Positions 38,471 to 50,898 of a DNA stretch of 64,000 nucleotides are shown here, in pieces. Below the pieces are notes generated by a model. It was not told where the DNA came from. It saw nothing but the letters and a program-made list of their open reading frames with translations, and did not search any database. Both the position numbers and the translations under genes were made by a program. The stretch covers positions 24,801,613-24,865,612 of the forward strand of contig NC_081135.1 in the NCBI RefSeq assembly GCF_958295425.1. The letters run 5' to 3'. The DNA is from Solea solea (Eukaryota > Chordata > Actinopteri > Pleuronectiformes > Soleidae). The stretch's first letter is position 1; every line of letters starts with the position of its first letter.

Positions 38471-41292
38471 GTGAGTACGTCCTGGGCTTCACTTTACAAA
38501 CCAGAACACTGTGTCCGTGCTAGAGATGCTATGAAAGAGAGGAGATGGAGAGGGGGAAAGGTACTTTTGTGTCCCTGTCCTTTTGACAAGCATTCACATA
38601 CACATGAGTCAGCTTACTCTGATTGCTGATCTGTATCTCCCACTAAGCTCATTAGATTACTAAAAAGGGCTTATCAAAGCCTCCACAGACTCCCCTCATT
38701 CTATTTGTGTCCGTTTGACGGGCAGTAAACATATTCAACAATAATTTAACCTGCGCCTAACAGTGTAGGTGTTTAACATAGTAAACATTTTACATACATG
38801 TATGATCTCTAGGCAACACGTAGCCCAGAGATCATCAAGCAAGAATGGGTTTTTCGATCCCTCCTAACGAAAAAGAAATGACTCCCATCTAGTTTGTTCT
38901 TGAGTGGGAGAAGCTGTGGTGGCGTAGAACAAACTCTGTAGGAGAACACTGTCTAATGGGAAAGAGTTAACAAGTAAAAGGGAGGGAGAGGAAAGGGGGA
39001 GGGTGGACATGTGGTTCAGTAAGTAACAAGGGTTGCATAATGGAAGAACGTGGGAGAAACAAAGAGTGTGTTGAGGTGGACGATGGAGGAATATGGCTCA
39101 TACGATAATGATCTAATAAGACGTCGACATCTCGACTTAATGGACCAGAAACAAAGACGACTTTACGAGTCCTCACTCACTTCCTCGCAGCCTCCCACCC
39201 GACTTGACCCTATCACACTCAATTGTGCTGTATCCACGCGCATAAAGAATCTCTTTGTGTGCTTCCCAGAAGGAGCCACAGAGATGGGTGATAAACTGTC
39301 GTGAGATTTGCGCAATTACCGTGGCAGTACCCAGTGGCAAGTGTCTCCTGTCAGTAAATCACTTCAAAGTGGGATCATTTTGCATTTCTCCATCGAGCAT
39401 CAGATGCAGCTCTGGACCGACACAACTTGATGGTGCCCCAGATAGCGCTGTGCGGACGAGATGGAGAGTGGTAACCCCCACATGTAAAGCAAGTTCATCA
39501 AATGACTTCCTGCTACTTCTGGGAGGAGATAAGAGGCACAGAGAGCTCCACTCTCGGCACCCTTCGACCCTCTTTGTCTTTTCTCTGATCTATAATAGAT
39601 GGAGTAGTTGTTGCGTGACAAAAGGAATAAAACAGACGGGCGCTACCACGGGCAGCAGTTGACGTGTACACCTGTGCAAGTGCACATGTGATGCGGAGAG
39701 ACAGGCATTTAGAGAAGGGGAGCATCTCCTCCATTAGACTCTTATGGTAAAAGACGGAGTGTGTCTCTCAGGACAGAGCCCTCACTAGCTAAACAGCCAC
39801 AGCCGCCTTCAGAGAGGGGAGCAATGAACAGAATCCTAGTAATATACCTTTTACTCTCTGTCCGACTATCCTCCCCTCTGTTTCTTTCGATTTTTCTCTC
39901 ACCCCCGCCTTTATTCACCCTCCGCTCTCACGTCACTTCTTATTTTCTGCTTTTATATTTCAATGTGTTTCATGGTCCCTCAATTTTTCCAGCCACTTTC
40001 ACCTCAAGTATTGTTTGTGGTCACCTGAACTCCTCCTGTTAATCACAGGACCCGGCAGAGCTCCATGCTGAGACTTTGCAGGTTGTAGCTGCTCAGGTTT
40101 GCTCCGCTCCCTGCACAATTAATGCCATTTAAATGTCACACTGCAACGTCTGCATGTATGTGTGAACTGGGGCAGCAGAATGATTGCATTATTAATACAG
40201 TCGCTGATGTTTTTTTTTCTTACGACGATATCATTTTTATTTATTTATCGTTGACGTGAAAACAGATTCATTGACACAGTTAATTTCACAGTTTATTGAC
40301 AGATGATAATCGTTTCCGCACAAAGTAAACACAACTCTGTGTGTGTTTTTGTGTCAATATTTAACGTGCGTGAGCACTCGTGTGTGTTTGTGTATGTCAA
40401 AACAGTCTCGTCCCTCCCTCTCCTTTGTGATGTTCCTCAGCATAATGAGCTCTGTACCAACGGCAGGCTTTGAACTTTTCCATGACTGCGTTTCTCCGGA
40501 AGTCTGCTTAAAGTCTTTGTAATTACAGCTCAGGGCTACCACCTCACTGAGAGGCAAAGCAGTCGTCTCAGATACGCACTGTGCTCGTCGTCTGGAAACA
40601 AATGAGACCGAAAACAAAGCCATAAAAATACACGTATTCATGCACGCAGAGCCAACAGCCTGACAATTGTACAGGTAAAAAGTAACATGGATGAACGGAG
40701 GAGCGAGCACCAGCACGGTTCGTTTCTCCGTCTGTTCGATCTTGCAAGTGAAGGAAGAGAAAGTGCCCGGCTCTCCTTCAGATCGCTAAAGAGAATTTTA
40801 ATTAGATGTCTTTTTTTATTTATTTTTTTTATTGCAGAGGTGAAATCAAGGGTTGAGAGCAAGGAGAGCTCTCTGAAAGATCAGCGTTTTACCACAGCGG
40901 TGCACTGTGTGACCTCAACCTTCTCTAGTTTCTGTTCTTTCTCTCTCGACACTAACTGACACTATATTACTGCCCCACCCATCCCCACTCACCCCCACCT
41001 TCTCCACCCACTCTCCACTCCCTCTGTTAGCATGCAGGTTTACATAAATACACATTTAAACACCAGTTTGTGGATATTAAGAAATTGCAACGGTCATTTA
41101 TAGTGCACATTATCTTTTAGAAACCAGAAACAGGTTGTTTGGGAACATAATAAAAATGTGCTCACTTTTCTTCCTGTTGTTATTTAAATCAAGGTTTAGT
41201 GCATTTAGTGGCGTAGTTGCATGTAGTACTTCCTTTTTTGTGTTGTCTCACTTTACACCCCTTTAACCCTAATGTTCCTTCTTTTTTTTCAG
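38471..41292 (+). other. 2.8-kb intron between D2 and D3
   Basis: The intron runs from GTGAGT to a T-rich tract ending TTCAG. I see no exon, transposon end or long simple repeat in it. The open frames between 38967 and 40959 have no recognisable domain. Confidence 0.85.
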
Positions 41293-41679
41293 ATCGGGAC
41301 TTCAGCATCCAGGTTAGCACGGAGCGACGGTCCTTCACGGCCGGTGAGCCGCTGGAACTTCGCTGCACCATCGAGGCCCAGAATGTCCCTGAGCGTTTCT
41401 TCTCGGTGTCGTGGGTCTTCAGCAGCTCACCGGTGGCCGTGGTGGGCCCCAGTGCCGTGCCTGTCCTGGGCCCCGATTATGTTTCCCGCGAGGCAGCAGG
41501 TCACATGACCGTACGCAAGGAGAGCACCAACGTGTACCTCCTCAAGCTCCAGCACCTGCGCCCTGACGATTCGGGGAAATACATTTGCCGGGTGACTGAG
41601 CGAGAGAAGACGCCCACGGGGGACTTCATCGACCGCAGCAAGAGGTCTCGCAACGTCCAGATCACAGTCCAGTCACTCA
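41293..41679 (+). CDS. igsf3: igsf3 exon encoding Ig domain D3
   Basis: This 387-base exon (129 residues) starts after TTTTTTTTCAG and ends at CACTCA before GTGAGT. The donor overlaps the final CAG, so the exon ends at 41679, which keeps phase 1. It is a V-type Ig domain with cysteines at residues 25 (LRCTIEAQNVP) and 99 (YICRVTE), the core tryptophan at 41 (SVSW) and the D-D-S-G-K-Y-x-C signature at 92-99. The stretch after the second cysteine, VTEREKTPTGDFIDR, corresponds closely to the mammalian IGSF3 third domain and replaces the EWI motif seen in D2. I see no N-glycosylation sequon in this domain. Confidence 0.96.
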
Positions 41680-44600
41680 GTGAGTAATCATCTGTTCATG
41701 AGGCCACTGGCTCACTTGTCCTGTCCTTTGTTGTCATTTACAGTCAGAATGATGAGCTTTTCATGAGAAAGTATTTTATCTTTATCATGACAGTGGAGGA
41801 TGCCATGCTGTGCTTCTCTCCACCTCCCTCTGTACAAGGTGGCCTATAACAGATAGCTGCACGGCCTCTATTGTTAGCTGTGAGTAAGAGGGAAAAGGAT
41901 AATGGCGCTCTCATTCCTGATGTATTTTCTGTTTGAGTGGATTGCTAAGGATTGGTAATGTAGCATTATGGTCCTTTCCATTTCCTTGGCTTAGCAGAGA
42001 AGAGGGAGGGGACCACTATAGTTGGGTAATAGAGGAGTCCAGACTCAAGGAGGCTGAGCTAACAGCCATGAAATGAAACCGTGGAAAAAAGAATAGGAGC
42101 AGAGAATGGGGCTTTGCTCTCCAGGGCCCTCTAAGTGGTTCCCCAGGAAAAATTAATGTCCTCTGCCGAGGCAGGCTTCTTCGGCTGGATAAAGGCACGG
42201 CTGTTGTTGGTGTGGTTGTGTCAGGCCTGTAGCTGATTGATGTAAATTTACAGTAAACCCTGCAAACAGCCCTCCCATCAGTCACTCCTCCTTCAGTTTG
42301 GGTTGTCCTCCCACTCCTGTGTGTGTGTCCCTGTATTTGTCTCTTAGGAATGGAGTAGCTCGGGGAGCCGGCTGCTACCTGTATAATTAAGCGTGATCAC
42401 AACAGCGTAGTATTTTCATTCAAACCCTTACCTTCTCCTGACTGCTGTGCACCCCCTGCTAAATCAGCCCAAAGCAACGGCCCCCAAACCTGCAGCAGTC
42501 TCATGGGAACCTCTTTATGGGAGGGTTTTGTTTTTCTGACAAAAGACCTTAATGCCCTATAAAAGATGTTTATAGTGTTTACACAGGATAATAGCCATGG
42601 TTATTGGAGAACTCCCATGAAACACAGCAGTAGTGGCCAGGCAGCATTTATTTCATGCACAAACTGCCCTCCCATGTCTGCGTTCTCTCACAGATTCCAC
42701 GCACACACATTTCCAAGATGTGCTCCATCACTCTAATTGTGGGAATGGGGTGAGACTTGGTAAAAGTGGGTGCGGCAGGGGTTAGAGTTGGTGAGTCAGA
42801 GGCAGGTAAAGGTTGCAGCAAAGGGCAAACGTGAGATGAACAGTTCTGACACATCAGTGTTGATGGAAGAGTTTACGTTTGGGGTGAGCAAGGGAGAGAA
42901 AGGTTAAATGCTACGCTGCGACTCTGTCATATAGAGATGGGCAAGAGCATGGGGAGGGGGGGGGGAAAGAGAAGGAGTGGTGTAAAACTCAAAGTGGAAA
43001 TGCAAAGCCCTTCCAGAAACTTGACACTTTTAAGGGAGTTCAGGATGTTAGGATCGATGACCACTGTCTAACAATCCTCTCTTCATCTCTCAGTGTCACT
43101 TCATTATGTTCTTCCTCAGCTGTGGGGAAAAAAAAACACTATTTGCATTTTTCCATTATACAGTTCTAGCACTACTTGACTCTGCTTGACTCGGTTTGGG
43201 TACTCGTTATAGCACGGCGACACAAACAAAACATACACCACGGTGTATCTTTGAGGACAGCAGCCGTCTATGCGCGCTGTAACGTTCTTGCTAAAAACGG
43301 TGGGTTTGATTCTTGTAGTGCTCATGACTCTTCCAGTGACGACACTCTCTGACTAATCAGTGGCCAGCAAGTGTTTCGCATCATTTTAAGTATCGGCTCA
43401 GCTCACTTGGAACCTCCTCGCCAGAGCAGGTTTTTACCAGGTACCGGGTTGTGTGCTAGAACTGTGCTAGAACTGTATCATGGAAAAAGCCCATTATAAA
43501 TCCGTTTAAAATGAAAGATGGAAAGGAACAACGAAAGAAGAATAAGGGGTTTTCCCTTTGTTCATTTTAGAGAGTGATAGAATTAAGTAGTTGATTTCAT
43601 ATTCACAGAGAGCTCATGCTTATTAGGAGGGCCAGCAAACTGAAAGGGAAGCAGCAGAGCTTGGCCTGAGGGGAGGAAAAAAGAGAAGAGTGGAAATCTT
43701 GAGCCACACCACCCAAGAGACAACAGTGTCCCACAGGACGGAGAGAGCTTTTTTGGTCAACTGCAGCGCCACAGTGTTTGAAGCGCACTGAAGTGATGAT
43801 GAGAGTCAAGATGAAACAGAAAAACAGAGCGGGTGATCCTGTAACAACTTTTATCCTCTTCCTTCTCTGAAGTGCCGCTGAGGAGTCCTGTGATCTCTGT
43901 CTTCTTCCCTGTGCCCGTGTGAACTTGGTCAACAAGCGACACAGAGTTCAGGAAGTCAGGAAAATCTTACCGTACACGCTCCAATTCACCAAAGCCTTCT
44001 CTGTGCTTCTTGCTGGGATGTGCCTGAGGCCGTGCTTTCGTCACACACACCCACACACACACACGTAATTACATACATACAGTACAAGCATGCAAACACA
44101 CCTTCACACCACTTGCACAGGATTACCTTACACTCGGGGCAACATGCTCAACCATGTGCTTTGTTAGCTCTGGCTCGTTGTACTCTCTACTCTCTTAATG
44201 CTTCGTGTGCTTTTTGTTGTCTGTGGGATTCAGCATGAGAAGCAGTTGAGATTCTTTCCCTCCAGGAGAAGCATCCCATCTTTTTGCCATCGAGTATCCG
44301 TCGATACCGGTTCCTGATCTAGCACTTGTATTTGCCTTGATGGCAGAGCTGCACAGTACATCATTTTTGTTTTGTAAAGATGGTCACTGTCAGTAAAATA
44401 AATAATACTCCTGACTGATGTTTAGAGCGAAAGAAGAACAGACCCTTCTATCATCCGTCTGCTGCTGTGAGGCTGAGCCACCACTGCTGGAGAAGGAGGG
44501 AGAGGGCGGAAGGTGTCAATGAATTAAATTGTCACCCAGAATGGTGCAAATATTGCTCCTTGTTGAACAGGTGGTTTGATACATTTGTATTTTGTACAAA

Positions 44601-45040
44601 CACTGACAAGTTTTATCGCTTTAAACGGAAGCTACAGCGATGTCCACCCACTGTGTTAAGCACGTGTGTGTGTGTGTGCTGCAGCACTCAGGGGCAACAA
44701 GAACAGAGGGAACTGGAGCGGATCAAATGAGGCGTAGTATTCAAATATGACCAATTATCTCAAACACAGGTAATATGAATTAAATGTCACTATGAGTCTG
44801 CACCAAATAAAGCTCTGCTACAGTCTACGGCTGAGCTACACGAAGGATCATTAATAAAGAAGCCAAGAGACCGTGCTTATGAAAAACCCTGTAAATGATC
44901 AGGATGCTGATTGCTGATCTCTGATCAGTTAAAAAATGCCAAGCTCAGCTCTGACGTCCCTTGTGTCAGATAATCATGTACAGTATAATTCTGATGCTCA
45001 CCTGGTTGTCTCCCCCTCTCTCTTTTCTTCTCCTTCTCAG
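41680..45040 (+). other. 3.4-kb intron between D3 and D4
   Basis: The intron runs from GTGAGT to TTCTCAG. It contains a palindromic-ended element at about 43145-43490 and short CA runs near 44040. No exon is visible. Confidence 0.85.
43145..43490. mobile_element. Non-autonomous element with long terminal inverted repeats
   Basis: The left end reads GCATTTTTCCATTATACAG then TTCTAGCAC. The right end is its near-perfect reverse complement, GTGCTAGAACTGTATCATGG followed by AAAAAGC. Just inside the right end an 11-base unit, GTGCTAGAACT, is present twice in tandem (43453-43474). There is no coding frame. I could not find a clear target-site duplication, so the superfamily is undecided. Confidence 0.65.
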
Positions 45041-45448
45041 AGAGCAACATCACGGTGTCATTGTCCAGTAACTCCTCGGAGGTCCTAGAAGGTGATGTGA
45101 TCCAGTTGACCTGCTTAGTCCAGTCCACTACAGGCCCCCTTTCCATTGTCTGGCAGTGGACAGACAAGCAGGAGACTGGATCGGCCCAGGAGGTGGCCTC
45201 TGTGGATCGGGATGGCACAGTTTTGCACAGCCCAACCTACAGAGAGCGCTCCAGTTACGGGGAGATCCGCGTGGAGAAAGCGCAAGCGGACACATTCTCT
45301 CTGTCGCTGTACAACGCCTTACCCGGCGACGAGGGCCAGTACCGGTGCGCGGTTACCGAATGGTTTCAGACCGGCACTGAGCCGGAGCTCAACTGGGAGA
45401 AGATCGGAGAGGAGTCGGCCACCAAGGCGATCACCGTCAAGACAGTCG
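45041..45448 (+). CDS. igsf3: igsf3 exon encoding Ig domain D4
   Basis: This 408-base exon (136 residues) follows CCTTCTCAG and precedes GTGAGT. It is a V-type Ig domain with cysteines at residues 25 (LTCLVQ) and 103 (YRCAVTEW), the core tryptophan at 38 (SIVW) and the D-E-G-Q-Y-x-C signature at 97-103. Sequons lie at 3 (NIT) and 11 (NSS). The EWI position reads EWF (107-109) and is followed by QTGTEPELNW. The VDRDGTV and YRERSSYGE segments match the mammalian fourth domain. AG also occurs at 45041-45042 (start of the exon), so a 2-base shift of the acceptor is conceivable, but only 45041 keeps the frame. Confidence 0.95.
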
Positions 45449-46657
45449 GTGAGTTGTGTCAGCCTGATTTAACCACGTTACTGTGTATATCAAAGTATGT
45501 CTCAAGACAAATAAGAGAAAGACAGACATAAGGTTTGTGATTTGTTTATGATTGATGAATCGCTAAGGCAGAACATGCACTCCAGATATTGCAGTCGAAA
45601 CATGGTTTATTCATAAACTCCCCCAGGGAAGTATATTCATATTAACACACACACACACACACACACACTCTGTCAGTCAGGTGCTTCCATGACACTCTTT
45701 ATAGTCACACAGACACACAACCATATGGATTAGTCGGAATTATTAGAATGGAAATGCAGTGGCAATGTGTTTCACAGTCTGTTGGACTCCTCTGTCAGGG
45801 CTGAATTAAGCTTAACATCCATGGTGCAGGCTGAGGAAGCCACTGGAGCATAGCAGTGAGGAGCTGGCAGGCCGCGAGAGCTGGACTTAATATACACACA
45901 TATGCATAGACGTACACACACACACACACACCGTATTAGCGCCTCAAAGCAATACACAGCAGTGCAGCAGTGAAGAGATGTCAGTTTTTAAGTGGCCATT
46001 TGTTAAGTTTGGGCAACAACAGAAACATTACTTTGAGAAACAAGGGACATATTATGCAAATCAGGGAAAAGAAGTCCAAAGCTGCAAGCCTTTCCTCAGT
46101 TATACTCCTCAATGTCTCCTCCTTTTCTCCTCTGTGCGCGTGTTGATCAAGGGTTTTCGAAATGTGCATTGTTGTGTGACGGTCAGTGTGTTTTTTTTTA
46201 TTTTCTTTTACCTCAGATGTGTCTTCTTCCTCATTTTTTTGTTCACTTTAGCTTCCAAACACAGACTCCCTGGATGTATGCAGATAAATCACTTCTTCTT
46301 TTTTCCCCACAATGGTTTAGTTATTCTAGTTATACAAAGATTTGTACCCAATAAACAAATAAAAAAAAAAGAGGAACCGGAGCTCCGATTTCCCTCTGAG
46401 CTGAGACTGACCTGCCCTCTGAAAGATGTTATACAGTATATGACAAATGTACTTCCTGCTTTATGGATCCCTTCTGGGATCTGACAGGAACTGTAGGTGG
46501 TGCGAAAAGGATTTCCCTCTGGGAATCATGCGTTTCCGTTGCCACGGCGAAAACAAAAGTGCACTGTAGATACCTATGTACAGCTGAATGGCTTAAGAAT
46601 GTCAGAATGTCGAAAAGCAAGAAGGCCATACGCACACCAGTGTGCAGCATAGATGCA

Positions 46658-46711
<54 letters not shown>

Positions 46712-47940
46712 CGCACACACTCTGTGTGATAGAGGAAACAAACACATTCGTGTTTACTCACACAAAACAAAAAAAAGACGACGTCGTATGAGGAAATGGC
46801 TCAGCATGAAATCCTCTTTACTCTCGCTGAGGCGGGCAGACAGTGAGGCAAATGGATAGATGGAAGCTGGGTGCAGGGAGATGAGAGATAGAGTGAGGAG
46901 AGAATTATTGTCTGTTAGAGAATTATGGCCCAAGGCAGCAGTCCCAGCAGTAGCCAAGTCTGGACAGAAAGCCATTGATTACACACCCTGAAGGACACCG
47001 GGGATGATGGCTGTCAGAGGGAGACGGAGAGTGAGGGACGGGGAGAAAGCGATGAGGCTGTTGACATGAACATAATGGAGAAATCTGCAAAGTCTCCATG
47101 AAATGAATGACCTGATCTGGCTAAAATCAGACTATATCCACATTTCAACCTCCCACTCTCTCTTTTTTCTTAATCCATGTTATGACTGCGCTTTTCATAT
47201 AGGTTCACATTTATTGACAATTCCCCAAAATAGGTGCCACAGATCCATGCTATTAAAGGGCCACAGATAAAGGGGATTTTTCTTTATCTAGTCTCTCTAT
47301 CCCCCCGTCTCGCTTGCTTTTCAGTGTAGGTGTATCTTGGCAATAATATATGGACTTGGGTGAATGTTTTTAGCTTAATGAGGAGAGTTTAGACTTGGCA
47401 AGGAGCTCGGCATAGATCGAACATCGGCGCTTAGAGGAAATCTCTCCCCGGGGTTGTCTTTGTTGCATCACCATTCATTTTCAGGCACACTCTCACAGAA
47501 AAGCACACATCCTCACACTGACACACACGCCAGGGCATTATATACACACACACACACACATGCATATGTATAGTAAGCTAAATGGATGTCAAGGGCAAAA
47601 ATTACGAAAAGAAAATGCTGGTGAAGATTCAGAACTGCTTTTCCTCAATGAATCTGTATTATGTGAAGATCTGTGTCTCAGTGTGTCGGCACACAGTATT
47701 TCTAACAGCAGGGGTGTTTGCACCTTTTGGTGGATGCGCTTAACGGGAATGTTCAATCCTGAAAACTATTACGGAGCCCCCACGTCATTTGCTGAGCTTT
47801 AAGCTTCTGGAGCAGATCCATTCACACAATCAAGCTGTGCTGTGCAATTATTATGTAATCAGCAGTACTCTACTGGGGTTTGTAATTGTGCGTGTCATCC
47901 AAACATCCTAACATCCACATCTCTTTCTCCTACTACCCAG
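45449..47940 (+). other. 2.5-kb intron between D4 and D5
   Basis: The shortest intron in the window, from GTGAGT to CTACCCAG. It contains a (CA)n run near 45640-45668 and a (CT)n run at 46660-46708. No exon or transposon end is recognised. Confidence 0.85.
46660..46708. repeat. (CT)n microsatellite
   Basis: A pure CT run of about 49 bases. Ser-Leu and Arg-Glu frames across it are artefacts. Confidence 0.95.
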
Positions 47941-48366
47941 AGTCCTCCTTCATGGTGTCCGCCTCATCCAGAACACCATCTGTGTCCTTTGGAGACTCAT
48001 TCGACCTCCTGTGTTTGGTCAAGCCCCGGCACAACCCTCGCGTCCCCACTTCTGTCACCTGGCGCTTCATGCCCGCTGGCACGGACGCCGATGGCGAGGA
48101 TCAGGGAGAGTTCAAAGACTTGGTCACTTTCACCCGGGAGGGCACGCTGCAATGGGGCGACCAGTTGCTGGGTCTGGGAACCCGCACGACAGTGGACCGC
48201 TCCCACTCCAACACCAACTTCCGCCTGTCGGTGACCCGCGCGGGGCGCCGCGAGGCGGGCAAGTACCAGTGCAGCGCCGTCCTGTGGAGGAGAAACTACG
48301 ACAACAGCTGGAGCAGAGTTGCCAACCGCACTTCCAACCTGCTTGGCATCAGTGTCCTGCAGCCAG
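47941..48366 (+). CDS. igsf3: igsf3 exon encoding Ig domain D5
   Basis: This 426-base exon (142 residues) starts after CTACCCAG and ends before GTAATG. It is a V-type Ig domain with cysteines at residues 25 (LLCLVKP) and 111 (YQCSAVLW), the core tryptophan at 41 (SVTWRF) and an E-A-G-K-Y-x-C signature at 105-111. The motifs DLVTFTREG and LQWGD (60-74) are distinctive of IGSF3 D5. The EWI position is replaced by LWRRNYDNSW (115-124), also like the mammalian domain. A sequon lies at 129 (NRT). Residues 48-57 form an acidic Asp/Glu/Gly-rich segment that looks several residues longer than in mammalian IGSF3 as I recall it, in the C-C' loop region. GC content is high (for example around 48230-48270). 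Confidence 0.96.
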
Positions 48367-49490
48367 GTAATGTTGCATGGCTGCTTGCCAGGCAGACACA
48401 CACCTAACAGACACAGCCCAGCACACAAACAGGGATAAACACAGTCACACACACACACACACACACAGAGTAAGTTCAGCAGAGCTTAGAGGATTTCTGC
48501 CTGCTCTAATTGCTCTTAGTCTCTGGTTTACCCACTAATTGGAGTGTGTGTGTGCAGACATGGGTGCTCGTGCATGTGTGTGTGTGCAGCGCAGGGTGGA
48601 GCCTCCTAATGGAGAGCGGTGAAAGGATTGCTAAATATGCAGGAGACACCAGGAGAGTACTGAGTAAAAGAGACCGAAAGGAGGAAAGTGAAGGACGGAG
48701 ACAGAAGGAAGTGAGAAAGTGTGATAAAGGGAATGAGAGGTCTGTCCTTGAACCTTTTTCCTCAGCGGATGAATTAAACTGTCGACACCGCCCTCACTGG
48801 CCCTGTGTGCTCGACACACACAGAGAAAAAATACTATTCAGGCAAAGCCCAATTAGTGGCTGAACACAAACAAGAAACTGACACACACACACACAGGCAC
48901 AATTTCGCTCAATATACCCCAGCGTGGTGCGCCTCACCGACGGTGTGATACGCGATAAATGCCCCGTAGTTGAGTCCGACTTTCAAAGTGGTCCAGCAAA
49001 GCATTGTGGTACTTGAAGGAGAAAGATGAGCAAGAAATGTGGGTGTAATGAGAGCACAGTAGGTTCTAAACTGCAGTGACACAGCATTGTGCGTTACATT
49101 ATATTTATTATAGTTGCAGACTTTTAAGTGATTTTTTTTTTGTCTGCCCACAAAAGCCCCTTCCATATTCGGGTGAGGAAAAGTAAGAGGCTCTATTGAC
49201 TGTGGCGGTCAATAACACTTTCAAATCCAGCAAGTAGAATGCATGTCTCTTATTCTCCTCTGTTATTGGGAAGAAAAAAAAACAAAAAAAAACCCACACA
49301 CACTTGCACACAGAAGCCGCACAGTGTGGAGGCGGTGCCTTACAAGCTAAAGTGACTGCGCTGCGACCCTAGCCATTCACGTGGACCCACACACGTGTCC
49401 CCGGGCCCCTCAGAAGTTATTTGAAAGTGACTTATCACCTTAAATGTTCACTTCCTTGCAGTTGACTTTGTTTGTCCTAAATCAGAGCAT

Positions 49491-49491
<1 letters not shown>

Positions 49492-49526
<35 letters not shown>
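49492..49526. repeat. (CA)n microsatellite
   Basis: A pure CA run of about 34 bases. Confidence 0.95.
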
Positions 49527-49528
<2 letters not shown>

Positions 49529-50614
49529 GCACTTTGCAAGGGAGGAAATACTCGGTGCCAGTCGCATCTCCGGTGACAAAGTGATCAGTTACCATGGCAA
49601 TTCCATCAGTAATCGTGACAATGTGATCAGCTGCTGAATGAAAGTTATTTCTTTTATCTCACTAGCTGCCAAAGGCCAGGTCAGACCAGGTCATGCAGCA
49701 CTCATCTCCTCCTTCTCCTCCTCCTCCTCTTCCTGCATGTGTTTAATGTTTTTTCTAACCTTCAATTAGACTGGTGATTAATTTGTTGAAATTAGAATTA
49801 ATCATTTTTGCACACACACCAATTAGTAGTAGTAAATATGACCTCTGCATTTAACCCACCCTTTACACACCAGTAGTGAACACACACACAATGCGGGCGC
49901 AGGAGCAGTGGGCAGGACTTACAGTATCTTCACACTTAATTGGCCCTTTGTGTTCTGTGCCCGATTCCTTTACTCTTGGCCATGGGCTGCAGGACGTGTC
50001 TCGCTGCCTCATGCCTCATGCCTCTCCTCTCCATCTGCTGTTTTTCTCTCTGTTTTCCTAAATGTTAACCACAGCTGGCTAAATGAGAGCGTGGCATTTT
50101 TTGCCTCCTCCCTCATAGAAGCGAGATAAAGGGGAGTGTGTGTAATGAGGTGTGAGAAAAACACAGAAGCTGACCAGATACATAATTGAGAGACGCTAAA
50201 TCGTGCTTCCAGAGGCAGCTGCTCGATGTTTGCGGAGCTGCCTCAGCAGCATTTTGTGTGCACAAACTGTACATGCAGCACATACGTGGGTTTGCGGTTC
50301 TGCATGAATGCCCCCTGCAACTGTTTCTTGTGACGTGCCTCGGTGAGCAGGCATGTGCTACTATGCATAATGTAGTCTTACCTCCGATACCCGGCAACAC
50401 AGCACTTTCTCTCAGCTGTTTGTCTTATTACGCCACCATCTTATGTTGTGTGTGTGTGTGTGTGAAGTGTGCAGAACTTCAAAAGTAGAGGGCGAAACAA
50501 GCATTGGAATCCTTGTAACTGAGATTAAGTTCAGATTACCAGGCTGAAGAGACTTGTATCTCTCTTTTTTTGCGGTTAATGTGACTTCACATCAGGTTTT
50601 ATAGAGAAATGATT

Positions 50615-50898
50615 ATTTTTCCAGAATAACTTTCAATATCTGGCAGTTATTTCGAATTTACTGCATGTTAAAATGGTGTATTAACAATTTACAATGAAGA
50701 AAACCAAAAAGGTTTATTTAGAAAAGCACTGAACGCCAATAAATGGAAACTATGCACAAGGCACTTTTCCCAACTCTTTCCTCTCTGGTGACAAAGATGC
50801 TGATACGCCGGCTTCCTGCAACAGCGTGAGTGAAATTACCGTAATAACCACACGTTGGCTTTGACATGCCGTCTGCGATACTCGGCATTAAAGGGTTA
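50615..50898. repeat. Dispersed repeat, copy 1
   Basis: The copy contains CCAGAATAACTTTCAATATC, ACTGCATGTTAAAATGGTG and AAATTACCGTAATAACCACA and ends GGCATTAAAGGGTTAA. The same blocks occur in the same order at 58213-58595. There is no reading frame of note. Confidence 0.75.

Noticed and set aside
47997..48464. 155-residue minus-strand open frame opposite the D5 exon
   Set aside because: It is a shadow of the GC-rich D5 coding exon. The plus strand has the Ig signatures and splice sites.
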